A stretch of DNA of 42,660 nt from CAZLGC01 sp964559275 (GCA_964559275.1 CAZLGC010000005.1:1-42660); one strand, 5' to 3'. Positions 31,794 to 39,955 are shown, counted from the stretch's first letter. Program-made: numbers and translations. The notes: a model not told the origin generated them from the letters alone.

Positions 31794-33242
31794 ATGGCTA
31801 CCAAAAAGAAAAAAACAACCCGCCGGGCGCTCAAGCGCAAACCGCGGACCAAATCCAAACCCAAGAAGCAGGCACTGCCCTTGAAGCAAGAGCCTACCAA
31901 GCGTCAGCAGAAATGGCAGCACCCTCGGGGTATGCACGATATCCTGCCTGAAGAGTGGCTGTATTATGACTTCATATTCAAAACAGCGGAGAGTGTTTTG
32001 CGCTCCTATGATTTCGGTTATATTGAAACGCCGGTTTTGGAAGACATCAACCTGTTTGCCCGGGCTATCGGTGAGGGAACTGACATTGTTTCTAAAGAAA
32101 TGTTTACTATTGATGATCGCGGCAGTGATAAACTGGCGATGCGCCCCGAATTTACTGCTGGCGTCATGCGGGCTTTCATTGAAAACGGACTGAATTCCCG
32201 CCCGCAGCCGGTTAAATTATATTCACTCGGCTCACTTTTTCGAGCGGAACGACCTCAGGCTGGTCGCTTCCGCCAGTTTCGGCAGATCAATGTCGAAACC
32301 TTGGGCGGTGACAAACCGGCGCTTGATGCCCAGATCATCCAGATCGTCTGGCGGATTTTGGAGCGAATTGGTCTCAGTGATGTCATTGTTCAGTTGAATA
32401 GCATCGGTTGCAAGGAGTGTCGGCCGGAGTACCGGCAGATTCTGATTGATTATTACCGCCCGCACCAGAATAAAATGTGCCCTGACTGTAAAAAACGATT
32501 CAAGACTAATCCGCTGCGTCTGTTGGACTGTAAAGAAGAGAAATGCCAGCGTCTGGCGGCTAATGCGCCGCAGATGTTCGATAATCTTTGTGATACTTGT
32601 CACAACCACTTCAAGGAATTGCTGGAAATCCTGGACGAGCTGGATATACCCTATGAATTGAATTCACGTATCGTCCGCGGACTTGATTATTATAACCGGA
32701 CTGTCTTCGAAGTCTGGCCGGCAGGTGTTAGCGGTGATGAAATTGCCCAAAGCTCTTACGGCGGCGGCGGTCGCTATGACGGCTTAGCCGAAATTTTAGG
32801 CGGTCAGCCCACGCCGGCCGTGGGGGTCGCCCTTGGTGTCGAGCGTCTGATCATGGCAATGAAGGAAAAGAAGATAGAGGCACCGCAAAACCCCGGGCCG
32901 CAGGTTTTCCTCTCGCAGCTGGGTGAAAAAGCCAAAAAACAGAGCTTCAAGATATTTGAAGACTTGTATTTGGCCGGTATTGATGTAATTGAATCGGTGG
33001 GCCGGGACAGTCTCAAATCCCAGCTCAAGCAGGCCGAAAAGAAAGAAGTTCTCTACACGCTAATTCTGGGCCAGAAAGAAGCGGTTGATGACACTATCAT
33101 AGTGCGTGATATGGAATCGGGAGTACAAGAAGTAATTACCCAGGATAAGATGATAGATTACCTGAAAAAGGGCCTGCAGGATAAGGCCAAGGCTAAACCA
33201 AAGCAAGTTGAGACAGACAGCGACAAAAAAACTTCCAAATAG
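31794..33242 (+). CDS. hisS: Histidyl-tRNA synthetase with basic N-terminal extension
   Basis: A class II synthetase of 482 residues. Motif 1 is around QHPRGMHDILPEEW, motif 2 is SLGSLFRAERPQ with GRFRQFRQINVE, the histidine-specific loop is RGLDYYNRTVFEV, and motif 3 is in GVALGVERLIMA. About 45 extra N-terminal residues are mostly Lys, Arg, Thr and Pro (starting MATKKKKTTRRALKRK), which could bind RNA. The insertion domain carries several Cys (CKEC, CPDC, CDTC). The C-terminus also ends in a Lys-rich tail. A terminator follows at 33251-33279. Confidence 0.96.
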   Translation: MATKKKKTTRRALKRKPRTKSKPKKQALPLKQEPTKRQQKWQHPRGMHDILPEEWLYYDFIFKTAESVLRSYDFGYIETPVLEDINLFARAIGEGTDIVSKEMFTIDDRGSDKLAMRPEFTAGVMRAFIENGLNSRPQPVKLYSLGSLFRAERPQAGRFRQFRQINVETLGGDKPALDAQIIQIVWRILERIGLSDVIVQLNSIGCKECRPEYRQILIDYYRPHQNKMCPDCKKRFKTNPLRLLDCKEEKCQRLAANAPQMFDNLCDTCHNHFKELLEILDELDIPYELNSRIVRGLDYYNRTVFEVWPAGVSGDEIAQSSYGGGGRYDGLAEILGGQPTPAVGVALGVERLIMAMKEKKIEAPQNPGPQVFLSQLGEKAKKQSFKIFEDLYLAGIDVIESVGRDSLKSQLKQAEKKEVLYTLILGQKEAVDDTIIVRDMESGVQEVITQDKMIDYLKKGLQDKAKAKPKQVETDSDKKTSK

Positions 33243-33250
33243 AATGAAAA

Positions 33251-33279
33251 CAGAGGGTATAAGTCTGCCCTCTGTTTTT
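33251..33279 (+). terminator. Terminator of lepB-hisS
   Basis: A perfect 7-bp stem, CAGAGGG (33251-33257) with CCCTCTG (33268-33274), then TTTTT. Confidence 0.85.
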
Positions 33280-33288
33280 GTTTGCAAA

Positions 33289-33317
33289 TTGACAAGACCG
33301 GTCGGCCTGATTATGGT
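33289..33317 (+). promoter_or_regulatory. mtaB promoter, near-leaderless
   Basis: TTGACA (33289-33294), 17 bp, TATGGT (33312-33317). The ATG at 33327 follows after 9 nt. Confidence 0.6.
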
Positions 33318-33326
33318 ATAGACACC

Positions 33327-34553
33327 ATGACAAAGATTGCTTTTAAAACAATTGGTTGCCGGCTCAATCAAGCCGAAATCCAAGATCTGCAAGCGGAATT
33401 TGCCCAAGCTGGTTTTGAGGTTGTTTCTCCTAAAGAGGTTAGCGACTTTTTTGTCATAAATACCTGTTCGGTTACCCAGGTAGCCGATCGCAAATCGCGC
33501 CAGGCACTCAGGGAATTCAAACACCGAAATCCAAACAGCCAAATTGTGGTGCTGGGGTGTGGAGCCGAGGTCCAAAAACATTTGCCCGAGGTTGATTTAG
33601 CTATTTTTAATGAGGAGAAGGAGAGAGCTTTTAGTATCATAAATTCAAAATTAAAAATTCAAAGTCAAAAATCAAAAAGAAATCTAAAATCTAGAATTGA
33701 AACTCGACGGACGCGAGTGTTGGTGAAGATCCAGGAAGGGTGTGCTGAAGGGTGTACTTATTGTGTGGTGCCGAAGCTGCGGGGAAAGCCGCTAAGCATT
33801 GCCACCAGCAAGATAATTGAGAAAGTGAAAAAGATCGAGAATAGAGGAGCCGAAGAGATTATCCTAACGGGGGTTCATATCGGGCAGTATCGGGACGGCC
33901 AAGTTGAATTACCAGGTCTGATTAAAAAAATTCTGGAAAACACCGCTAATTTGCGCGTGCGCCTCAGCTCAGTTGAGCCGCAACACTTTTCTAAAGAAAT
34001 TCTGGAAATTATGGCTCAGGAGCGAATTTGTCCCTTTCTACATCTGCCGATTCAGAGTGGTTCGGACAGCGTTTTACAAGCTATGGGGCGAAACTATAGG
34101 ATGCAGGAGATTACCAAGCTTATCGGTGAAACCAGGAATGAGTTGCCGGGGATTTTTCTTTCCACCGATATAATCGTGGGTTTTCCGGGTGAAAATGAAG
34201 TAGACTTCGGGCAGACTTATGATTTCTGTAAACAGGTGGCTTTTGCCAAGATTCATGTATTTCGCTATTCTAAAAGGGAAGGGACCAAAGCAGTTGCTCT
34301 CCCCGGTCAGATTGATCCCTCGGTCGCGATTGAGCGGAGCCGCAAGCTAAGGTTCTTAAGTGAGCAACTTAATTTTGCTTTCCGATCTCGGTTGCGGGGG
34401 CGAGATTTGAAGATTTTGATGACCAAATCAGACCAGGGAGTCAGCGCAGAAGGCATCTTGATTAAAATACCCGAAACTAAGCCCGTCAATTCTGTACAAG
34501 AAGTGAGAATCAATGATGTTACTCCGGACACAACCTTGGGGAAAATAATTTAG
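33327..34553 (+). CDS. mtaB: tRNA t6A37 methylthiotransferase (MtaB-type radical SAM enzyme)
   Basis: A 408-residue enzyme expected to thiomethylate t6A37 in tRNAs reading ANN codons. The N-terminal UPF0004 domain carries three cluster Cys: GCRLNQAE, NTCSVTQVADRKSRQ and LGCGAEV. The radical SAM cluster is CAEGCTYCVVPKLRG, and VRLSSVEPQHF and HLPIQSGSD are typical. A short TRAM-like tail ends the protein. I use the ATG at 33327 because earlier in-frame codons lie upstream of the predicted transcription start. The linker at residues about 105-125 is encoded by A-rich low-complexity DNA (33641-33702). Confidence 0.9.
   Translation: MTKIAFKTIGCRLNQAEIQDLQAEFAQAGFEVVSPKEVSDFFVINTCSVTQVADRKSRQALREFKHRNPNSQIVVLGCGAEVQKHLPEVDLAIFNEEKERAFSIINSKLKIQSQKSKRNLKSRIETRRTRVLVKIQEGCAEGCTYCVVPKLRGKPLSIATSKIIEKVKKIENRGAEEIILTGVHIGQYRDGQVELPGLIKKILENTANLRVRLSSVEPQHFSKEILEIMAQERICPFLHLPIQSGSDSVLQAMGRNYRMQEITKLIGETRNELPGIFLSTDIIVGFPGENEVDFGQTYDFCKQVAFAKIHVFRYSKREGTKAVALPGQIDPSVAIERSRKLRFLSEQLNFAFRSRLRGRDLKILMTKSDQGVSAEGILIKIPETKPVNSVQEVRINDVTPDTTLGKII
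33641..33702 (+). repeat. A-rich low-complexity repeat inside mtaB
   Basis: Short units of the form AAATTCAAAATTAAAAATTC recur in frame and encode a Lys/Ser/Gln-rich linker between the UPF0004 and radical SAM domains. Similar AT-rich filler lies at 42555-42610. Confidence 0.6.
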
Positions 34554-34569
34554 TAATAAAAGGAAAATT

Positions 34570-34911
34570 ATGGAATGTATATTTTGTGAAATCATCGCTG
34601 GTAAATCACCGGCGGAGTTCGTCTACCGCGGCGACAAGGTAGTTGCTTTTAGAAACATCAACCCGGCCGCGCCTTCACATATTATTATCGTTCCCAAAAG
34701 GCATGTCGCGACCGTGACAGAGCTGGAAGAACAGGACAAGGATGCGGCAGCGGAAATGCTGCTGGCAGTGGATGAAATTGCCCAGAAAGAGGGTGTTAAA
34801 GAAACCGGTTTTAAGTTGGTGATCAACAAAGGCGGACCGCATGTGGAGATGATAGTAAATCACCTACATATGCACTTAGTGGGTGGTAAGAAGCTGGTTG
34901 GAGAACTCTAG
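34570..34911 (+). CDS. HIT family nucleotide hydrolase/transferase
   Basis: A 113-residue Hint-type protein. It begins MECIFCEIIAGKSPAEFVY with the conserved Cys pair, has SHIIIVPKRHV, and ends with the histidine triad NHLHMHLVGGKK. These enzymes cleave purine phosphoramidates or adenylylated lysine. An AAAGGA SD precedes the ATG. It follows mtaB by 16 bp and is probably co-transcribed. Length and motifs are canonical. Confidence 0.95.
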   Translation: MECIFCEIIAGKSPAEFVYRGDKVVAFRNINPAAPSHIIIVPKRHVATVTELEEQDKDAAAEMLLAVDEIAQKEGVKETGFKLVINKGGPHVEMIVNHLHMHLVGGKKLVGEL

Positions 34912-34918
34912 TTCACAG

Positions 34919-34988
34919 TTGACATCTTCTTTTTTTTGTATTACGATATAACTACCTGAAAAGGTCGAACCTTTTGTTACAAAAAGGT
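34919..34988 (+). promoter_or_regulatory. rpsU promoter and leader with two alternative hairpins
   Basis: TTGACA (34919-34924), 17 bp, TACGAT (34942-34947). The leader has AAAAGGT (34959-34965), ACCTTTT (34969-34975) and a second AAAAGGT (34982-34988). The middle segment can pair perfectly with either flank, so two exclusive hairpins are possible. Confidence 0.5.
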
Positions 34989-35029
34989 AAGTTTCGTTTG
35001 AAATTAATATCACCAAAGGGGGTGATTTG

Positions 35030-35374
35030 ATGGTAGAAGTAAAACGTAAGGAAAAAGAATCCATCGAAGGCATGCTCCGCCGCTTCAATAAGAAGCTACA
35101 GCAGAGCGGCAATATTTATCGGGCTCGCGCCCAGCGCTTCCATCAAAAGAAGAAGAGCAAAGCTATTCAGAAGCAGGAAGCTACGCGCAAGCGTCGGATA
35201 ATGGAGCGCCGAGAATACCTCAAGCGCATGGGGCTTTTTGGTATGCACAAATTCCGCCGCAGCCAGCAACGTCTTTTCCAGATGCGCCGGCCCCAAGCTC
35301 TTAAAGAAAAACGAGCCGAAAATAGCGATACTAAAAGTGATCTAAAAAAAGATGAGTCTAGCAACCAAGATTAA
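35030..35374 (+). CDS. rpsU: Ribosomal protein bS21 with extended basic tail
   Basis: A small-subunit protein. Residues 1-60 (MVEVKRKEKESIEGMLRRFN onward) match bS21. The protein has 114 residues, about 45 more than the common form, ending in a charged KRAENSDTKSDLKKDESS tail. I use the ATG at 35030 rather than the preceding TTG, with the SD-like GGGGGTG upstream. The 3' end overlaps the yqeY gene by 23 bp in another frame. Confidence 0.9.
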   Translation: MVEVKRKEKESIEGMLRRFNKKLQQSGNIYRARAQRFHQKKKSKAIQKQEATRKRRIMERREYLKRMGLFGMHKFRRSQQRLFQMRRPQALKEKRAENSDTKSDLKKDESSNQD

Positions 35375-35798
35375 CGACGATTTTCTAGCGGGCAAAAAGA
35401 GCCAGGACGAAAAGACTGTCCAGGTTTTGACAATGGTCCGAGCGGCTATAAAGAACAAGGAGATCGAAAAAAAATCAGACCTCGGCGACAACGATGTTAT
35501 CGCAATTCTCAGCAAAGAAGTTAAACAACGGCAAGATTCAGTTGCTCAGTATGAAAAGGGCGGACGCCAGGAACTAGCAGACAAAGAGAAAGCGGAGATA
35601 GAAATTTTAGAGAAATACTTACCCGATCAGCTTTCCGAAGAAGAAATAGAAAAAATTGTCAAAGATGCAATCGCCAAAACCAAGGCTTCTTCACCGGCTG
35701 ACATGGGCAAAGTTATGGGGCAGGTCATGCCTCAGTTAAAGGGCCAGGCGGACGGATCTTTGGTCCAAAAAATTGTCAGGAAAAACCTGACCGCCTGA
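35352..35798 (+). CDS. yqeY: GatB/YqeY domain protein
   Basis: A 148-residue helical protein of the YqeY family, which resembles the tRNA-binding tail of GatB. It starts MSLATKINDDFLAGKKSQDE and contains TMVRAAIKNKEIEKK, YLPDQLSEEEIEKIV and DMGKVMGQVMPQLKGQADGS, all typical. The precise role is unknown; linkage to rpsU (here overlapping by 23 bp) is common in bacteria. No separate SD is visible. Confidence 0.92.
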   Translation: MSLATKINDDFLAGKKSQDEKTVQVLTMVRAAIKNKEIEKKSDLGDNDVIAILSKEVKQRQDSVAQYEKGGRQELADKEKAEIEILEKYLPDQLSEEEIEKIVKDAIAKTKASSPADMGKVMGQVMPQLKGQADGSLVQKIVRKNLTA

Positions 35799-35804
35799 AG
35801 AAAT

Positions 35805-36248
35805 TTGGCAAAACCAATACCGGCAACTGACGATCTTCCGAAACAGAATCCCGCTGCTTCCAACAGCGGTGATGGTTTTGTTGATTTCGGCCAGAGTGAC
35901 GACGAAGAAAAAGTATTGATACCAGTTGAGCCGGGTCAGGCACCGCGTTTGCCGGACAAAGTTGACAAACAGCGCAGTAACAAATCATTACTGCTGATGG
36001 TCTTCCTGGTGATAGCGATTGCCGTAGTTGCTTATTTCAGTTATCAGGCCTACGAAAATAATCGGGCGGCCGAGATTATACCGACAGATGACTCGGCGGT
36101 CGAGACCGATACTGATAATGATGGCCTGACAGATTCGCGGGAAGAGGAGCTCGGCACTGATCCGAACAAAACTGATACCGATGGTGATGGTTTCAGTGAC
36201 GGCGTGGAAGTAGAGAATGGCTACGACCCGACTAAATCAGCCCAATAA
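35805..36248 (+). CDS. Single-pass membrane protein with thrombospondin type 3 calcium repeats
   Basis: A 147-residue protein. A hydrophilic N-terminus (about 1-62) precedes one membrane helix (LLLMVFLVIAIAVVAYF). The C-terminal outside part has two Asp-rich TSP3-like repeats (DTDNDGLTDSREEELGTDP and DTDGDGFSDGVEVENGYDP) that bind calcium in known families. The TTG start at 35805 is the best available, 6 bp after yqeY, but has no good SD. Only one base separates its stop from the ybeY ATG. Function unknown; a surface role is likely. Confidence 0.8.
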   Translation: MAKPIPATDDLPKQNPAASNSGDGFVDFGQSDDEEKVLIPVEPGQAPRLPDKVDKQRSNKSLLLMVFLVIAIAVVAYFSYQAYENNRAAEIIPTDDSAVETDTDNDGLTDSREEELGTDPNKTDTDGDGFSDGVEVENGYDPTKSAQ

Positions 36249-36249
36249 G

Positions 36250-36702
36250 ATGCTAGAGGTGTCGGTTACAAATCTGGCTTCAGGCAAAATTGATGACCAA
36301 GGTGTCATAGATTTTGCTCGTCAGGTCTTGGGAAAACTGGAGCAAAAGGAATTCGAGCTTAGTATCGTGATAGTTGATCCAGATCGAATGGAACATTTGA
36401 ATACCATTTATAAGCATCGGTCAGGAACTACGGATGTTCTCAGTTTTCCGCTTCAGGGTGAAAAGTCAGGAGCAAAAGCGGGTGAAGTAGTGATAAATCT
36501 TGATGAAGCCAAGAAGTTGTCGCAGCCAGCGGACAAAACCGGGCTTTCGGGCTTAAAATATTTGCTTATTCATGGTATACTACATCTAACCGGTTATGAT
36601 CACGAAGGTGTCTCGCAGTCGCAGTCTGTAGAAATGAATGAGAAGCAACAGCAATTAACAGAAGAATTTAATGTCGACGTCAAACCAGAGCTGTCCCATT
36701 AA
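36250..36702 (+). CDS. ybeY: Endoribonuclease YbeY (rRNA maturation factor)
   Basis: A 150-residue zinc ribonuclease involved in 16S rRNA 3' maturation and ribosome quality control. The zinc motif is complete in LLIHGILHLTGYDHEG, and the conserved HRSGTTDVLSFPL box precedes it. I use the ATG at 36250 (MLEVSVTNL), directly after the upstream stop; a start 33 bp earlier would overlap the TSP3 gene. The 3' end overlaps dgkA by 32 bp. Confidence 0.94.
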   Translation: MLEVSVTNLASGKIDDQGVIDFARQVLGKLEQKEFELSIVIVDPDRMEHLNTIYKHRSGTTDVLSFPLQGEKSGAKAGEVVINLDEAKKLSQPADKTGLSGLKYLLIHGILHLTGYDHEGVSQSQSVEMNEKQQQLTEEFNVDVKPELSH

Positions 36703-37069
36703 ACCTAAGCAGAACCTTGCTAACAGCTTCAAGACGGCCGGCAACGGTATCGGCACGGGGTTGGTATGCGAGCGAAATTTTCAGATTCACTTGATTCTGG
36801 CGGTGGTAGCTATTATCCTATTATTATGGCTAGGAGCAAGTCTGGTAGAGTGGGCGATAATTGTTTTAGCTATAGTAACTGTAATGTCTCTAGAGCTTGT
36901 TAATACCGCTCTAGAGAAGCTGATAGACTTCTTAAATCCTGATATCCATCCCACAATCAAGGTTGTTAAGGATATGGTAGGGGGCGCAGTCCTGATTGCT
37001 GCGATCGGGGCCGCGGCGGTTGGCTGCCTGATTATTCTTCCCAAGATAATTACAGCCGTGGCGGGCTAG
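36671..37069 (+). CDS. dgkA: Diacylglycerol/undecaprenol kinase family membrane protein
   Basis: A 132-residue DgkA-type kinase with three membrane helices (about residues 40-58, 60-80 and 100-125). The signature is present: ERNFQIHL, then EWAIIVLAIVTVMSLELVNT with ALEKLIDF, and KVVKDMVGGAVL. In Gram-positive-like systems this family phosphorylates undecaprenol for the cell wall. The ATG lies inside the end of ybeY (32-bp overlap, different frame), indicating translational coupling. Confidence 0.93.
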   Translation: MSTSNQSCPIKPKQNLANSFKTAGNGIGTGLVCERNFQIHLILAVVAIILLLWLGASLVEWAIIVLAIVTVMSLELVNTALEKLIDFLNPDIHPTIKVVKDMVGGAVLIAAIGAAAVGCLIILPKIITAVAG

Positions 37070-37090
37070 AAATTACCGAAGAGTTTTTAG

Positions 37091-37118
37091 TTGACTAATT
37101 TAGTAACTAGACTATAAT
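37091..37118 (+). promoter_or_regulatory. ftsA promoter
   Basis: TTGACT (37091-37096), 16 bp, TATAAT (37113-37118). The leader to the ATG at 37200 is about 75 nt. Confidence 0.7.
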
Positions 37119-37199
37119 TAATTTTACGAGGTTGATCTTGAACAAATTTAGGAGCTCCCTCGAGCAATAAAATTGTTCATCAACCGAGAACTTTCCCAG

Positions 37200-38444
37200 A
37201 TGGCGCGTGAAGAAATCATAGTTGGTTTGGACATCGGCTCCAGCGTAATCCGAGTCATAGTCGGACAACAGTCAGCCGATGAGTCTAAACCTCATATCAT
37301 AGGAATTGGCATGGCACCCTCCGCCGGCATCCGGCGAGGCGTGGTGGTTGATGTCGAAGAAGCGGTTGGCAGTATCTCAACGGCGCTCGAGAAGGCCGAG
37401 AGAGTGACTGGCATCCCGATTGAATCAGCCTATGTTTCCATCGGCGGCGCTCACATCGAGTCGCAGTTGAGCCGCGGGGTTATTGCGGTTTCCAGAGCTG
37501 ACGGTGAAATTGGTGAAGATGACGTTGCCCGGGTGATTGAAGCTGCCCAGGCGATAACTCTCCCAACTAACTATGAGATTCTGCACGTTGTACCCAAAAC
37601 ATTTATAGTTGATGACCAAGAAGGTATCAAAGACCCGGTCGGCATGAGCGGAGTCAGACTGGAAGTCGAAGCTCATATCATTCAGGGAGCTTCTTCATTC
37701 ATCAAGAACCTGACCAAGTGCATCTACCGCGCTGGAGTTGATATCGATGATCTGGTATTGGCCCCCCTGGCTGCAGCCGAAGCTGTTTTGACCAGGCGGC
37801 AAAAGGAGCTGGGAGTGATTCTGATCGATGTCGGCGCCGGAACCACCGGGCTGACTGTTTACGAAGAAGGGGATCTGGTTCACACCAAGGTTATACCAGT
37901 CGGTTCGGAGCACATTACTAACGATATTGCCATCGGTCTCAGGACTTCTGTTGATATCGCGGAAAAAGTAAAACTCGAGTACGGAACTGCACTGCCGGCG
38001 AGCATAACTGACCGCGAGGAAATTGATCTTGGCAAAATTGACCAAAATGAAGAGCAGATAGTCGACCGCAAAGAGGTCGCCAATATTATTGAAGCCAGAC
38101 TAGCGGAGATATTCTCGCTCGTTGACAAAGAATTAAAGAAAGTAGGCAAAAGCGGACAGCTTCCGGCCGGTGCAGTTTTGACCGGTGGGGGAGCCAAATT
38201 GCCGGATATCGTGGATTTTGCGAAAGAAGAACTACGTCTGCCGGCTCAGATCGGCATGCCGCAGGAAGTTCCGGTGACGGTGGAAAAGATAGATGACCCG
38301 GCTTTTGCCACAGCTGTAGGCTTGGTATTATGGGGCTCAGGCTCCGAGGTTAAAGGTGGACGCTTCTCACTCGGTGGCATTCCCAGCTCAGTTAACGATA
38401 CCGTTGATAAGATGAAGAAATGGTTCAAAACTTTTCTTCCCTAG
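37200..38444 (+). CDS. ftsA: Cell division protein FtsA
   Basis: A 414-residue actin-like ATPase that tethers FtsZ filaments to the membrane. Phosphate and nucleotide motifs: GLDIGSSVIRVIVG, DVGAGTTGLTVY and GAVLTGGGAKLPDI. The 1C subdomain segment (RRGVVVDVEEA, SAYVSIGGAHIES) is present. The C-terminal amphipathic helix (DKMKKWFKTFLP) fits membrane targeting. I use the ATG at 37200 (MAREEIIVGLDIG), the family-typical start, over a TTG nine codons upstream. A terminator separates it from ftsZ. Confidence 0.95.
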   Translation: MAREEIIVGLDIGSSVIRVIVGQQSADESKPHIIGIGMAPSAGIRRGVVVDVEEAVGSISTALEKAERVTGIPIESAYVSIGGAHIESQLSRGVIAVSRADGEIGEDDVARVIEAAQAITLPTNYEILHVVPKTFIVDDQEGIKDPVGMSGVRLEVEAHIIQGASSFIKNLTKCIYRAGVDIDDLVLAPLAAAEAVLTRRQKELGVILIDVGAGTTGLTVYEEGDLVHTKVIPVGSEHITNDIAIGLRTSVDIAEKVKLEYGTALPASITDREEIDLGKIDQNEEQIVDRKEVANIIEARLAEIFSLVDKELKKVGKSGQLPAGAVLTGGGAKLPDIVDFAKEELRLPAQIGMPQEVPVTVEKIDDPAFATAVGLVLWGSGSEVKGGRFSLGGIPSSVNDTVDKMKKWFKTFLP

Positions 38445-38468
38445 CGGTATCTACAATCTGAAACATTC

Positions 38469-38493
38469 AATTCCGGGCCCGGCCCGGAATTTT
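38469..38493 (+). terminator. Terminator between ftsA and ftsZ
   Basis: AATTCCGG pairs with CCGGAATT around GC-rich sequence (38469-38491) and ends in TTTT. It implies that ftsZ has its own promoter or depends on readthrough. Confidence 0.7.
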
Positions 38494-38499
38494 AGTGGT

Positions 38500-38535
38500 C
38501 AAGTTGTCTTGGCGACACCGTCACAAGTCAACTTG
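38500..38535 (+). promoter_or_regulatory. Inverted repeat in the ftsZ leader
   Basis: CAAGTTGTCTTG (38500-38511) and CAAGTCAACTTG (38524-38535) are reverse complements with one mismatch. The site lies 17 bp before the first possible ftsZ ATG and could be an operator or an mRNA hairpin. Confidence 0.45.
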
Positions 38536-38552
38536 AAGACTAAAAACATTTA

Positions 38553-39827
38553 ATGATCTCTTCTCAACTGGTGGAGAAGCTAGATCTAACCAACTATTGT
38601 TATATGGAAATCAAACCTGATTTAGAAACTTCCGCCAAAATCAAAGTCATTGGCATTGGCGGCGGGGGCGGTAACGCTATCACCCGCATGATGGAAAGCC
38701 GCCTCAAGGGCATTGAGTTCATCGCCATTAATACCGATGCTCAGGCCCTCCACCACAACGAAGCTCCTAAAAAAGTGCAGGTCGGCAAAACTCTCACTAA
38801 GGGGCTTGGTGCTGGGATGAATCCCGAGGTAGGCCGCAGTGCCGCCGAGGAATCACAGGAAGATATCAAGAAAGCTCTAGAAGGGGCTGATATGATATTC
38901 CTGACTTACGGTGCCGGTGGTGGTACCGGAACCGGTGCCGGTCCGGTCATTGCCGATATTGCTAAGGAAGTCGGCGCCCTGACAATCGGCGTCGTCACCA
39001 GGCCTTTCACTTTTGAAGGTTCCCAGCGTCGAGCTATTTCCGAAGACGGCCTGCAGGATCTAGAGCAGCGCGTTGACACGCTGATCACTATTCCTAACGA
39101 TCGGCTCCTGCAGATAATTGATCGTAAAACTTCACTGGTTGAAGCTTTCTCTATCGTCGATGACGTGCTGCGCCAGGGTGTCCAGGGTATTTCCGATTTG
39201 ATCACAGTTCCCGGTGTGGTTAATGTCGACTTTGCCGACGTGCAGGCGGTGATGCAAAACACCGGCTCTGCTCTGATGGGTATTGGCCAGTCATCCGGCG
39301 AGAACCGGGCCGTTGAAGCAGCTAAAAAGGCAATTGAAAGCCCGCTTCTGGAAATGTCAATTGACGGAGCCAAGGGCATTCTCTTCAATATCACTGGCGG
39401 ATCTGATCTGGGTATGTTCGAAATTGATGAGGCGGCCAAGGTTATCACTGAATCAGCTGATCCTGATGCCAAGGTTATCTTCGGGGCGGTGGTTGACGAA
39501 GAAATTGAAAAAGGCGAATTCAGAATTACAGTTGTGGCTACCGGCTTCGAAGAAGGTAAAAAGCCGAAAAAGAAGGTTGAGAAGAAAGAAAAGCCTATCC
39601 GGACTCCGTGGGGAACCACGATTGAACCGGGCGGCAAGGCATCTTCCCCTTTCTCCAAAAAGGCCTTCGAGCCGCCGGCCGCACCTAAATCTCCGCAGCC
39701 GAAAAAGACTCGCACTTTCGAACGCAAGAAAGTGACTGCTCCGGCGATGTCAGAGCCGTCCCCGACCGGGGGAGAGGACGAGGAAGAGCTGGATATTCCG
39801 GCCTTCATTCGTCGCAAAATGAAATAA
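38553..39827 (+). CDS. ftsZ: Cell division GTPase FtsZ
   Basis: A 424-residue tubulin homologue forming the division ring. The GTP site has KVIGIGGGGGNAITRM and the tubulin signature GAGGGTGTGAGP. The T7 synergy loop is NVDFADVQAVM. A basic, proline-rich linker (about 335-400) leads to the C-terminal peptide ELDIPAFIRRKMK that binds FtsA. Two starts are possible: ATG 38553 or ATG 38604 (MEIKPDLETSAKIKV). The second gives a more usual N-terminus; neither has a clear SD. A perfect 11-bp terminator hairpin follows. Confidence 0.96.
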   Translation: MISSQLVEKLDLTNYCYMEIKPDLETSAKIKVIGIGGGGGNAITRMMESRLKGIEFIAINTDAQALHHNEAPKKVQVGKTLTKGLGAGMNPEVGRSAAEESQEDIKKALEGADMIFLTYGAGGGTGTGAGPVIADIAKEVGALTIGVVTRPFTFEGSQRRAISEDGLQDLEQRVDTLITIPNDRLLQIIDRKTSLVEAFSIVDDVLRQGVQGISDLITVPGVVNVDFADVQAVMQNTGSALMGIGQSSGENRAVEAAKKAIESPLLEMSIDGAKGILFNITGGSDLGMFEIDEAAKVITESADPDAKVIFGAVVDEEIEKGEFRITVVATGFEEGKKPKKKVEKKEKPIRTPWGTTIEPGGKASSPFSKKAFEPPAAPKSPQPKKTRTFERKKVTAPAMSEPSPTGGEDEEELDIPAFIRRKMK

Positions 39828-39846
39828 CGTATTCTGTATATCAAGT

Positions 39847-39871
39847 AGGGATTGGGCATTGCCCAATCCCT
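39847..39871 (+). terminator. Terminator hairpin after ftsZ
   Basis: A perfect 11-bp stem, AGGGATTGGGC (39847-39857) with GCCCAATCCCT (39861-39871), and a 3-nt loop. The T tract is weak. Confidence 0.65.
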
Positions 39872-39895
39872 GCTTTAGTTATGGGGAAAATAGTA

Positions 39896-39924
39896 TTGAC
39901 TTCCCGGTGAAACTAATATAGTAT
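39896..39924 (+). promoter_or_regulatory. Promoter of the ClpP-like gene
   Basis: TTGACT (39896-39901), 17 bp, TAGTAT (39919-39924). An SD (GGAGGG) precedes the ATG. Confidence 0.65.
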
Positions 39925-39955
39925 CCAAGGTTCATCAAACCAACGGAGGGAAAGT

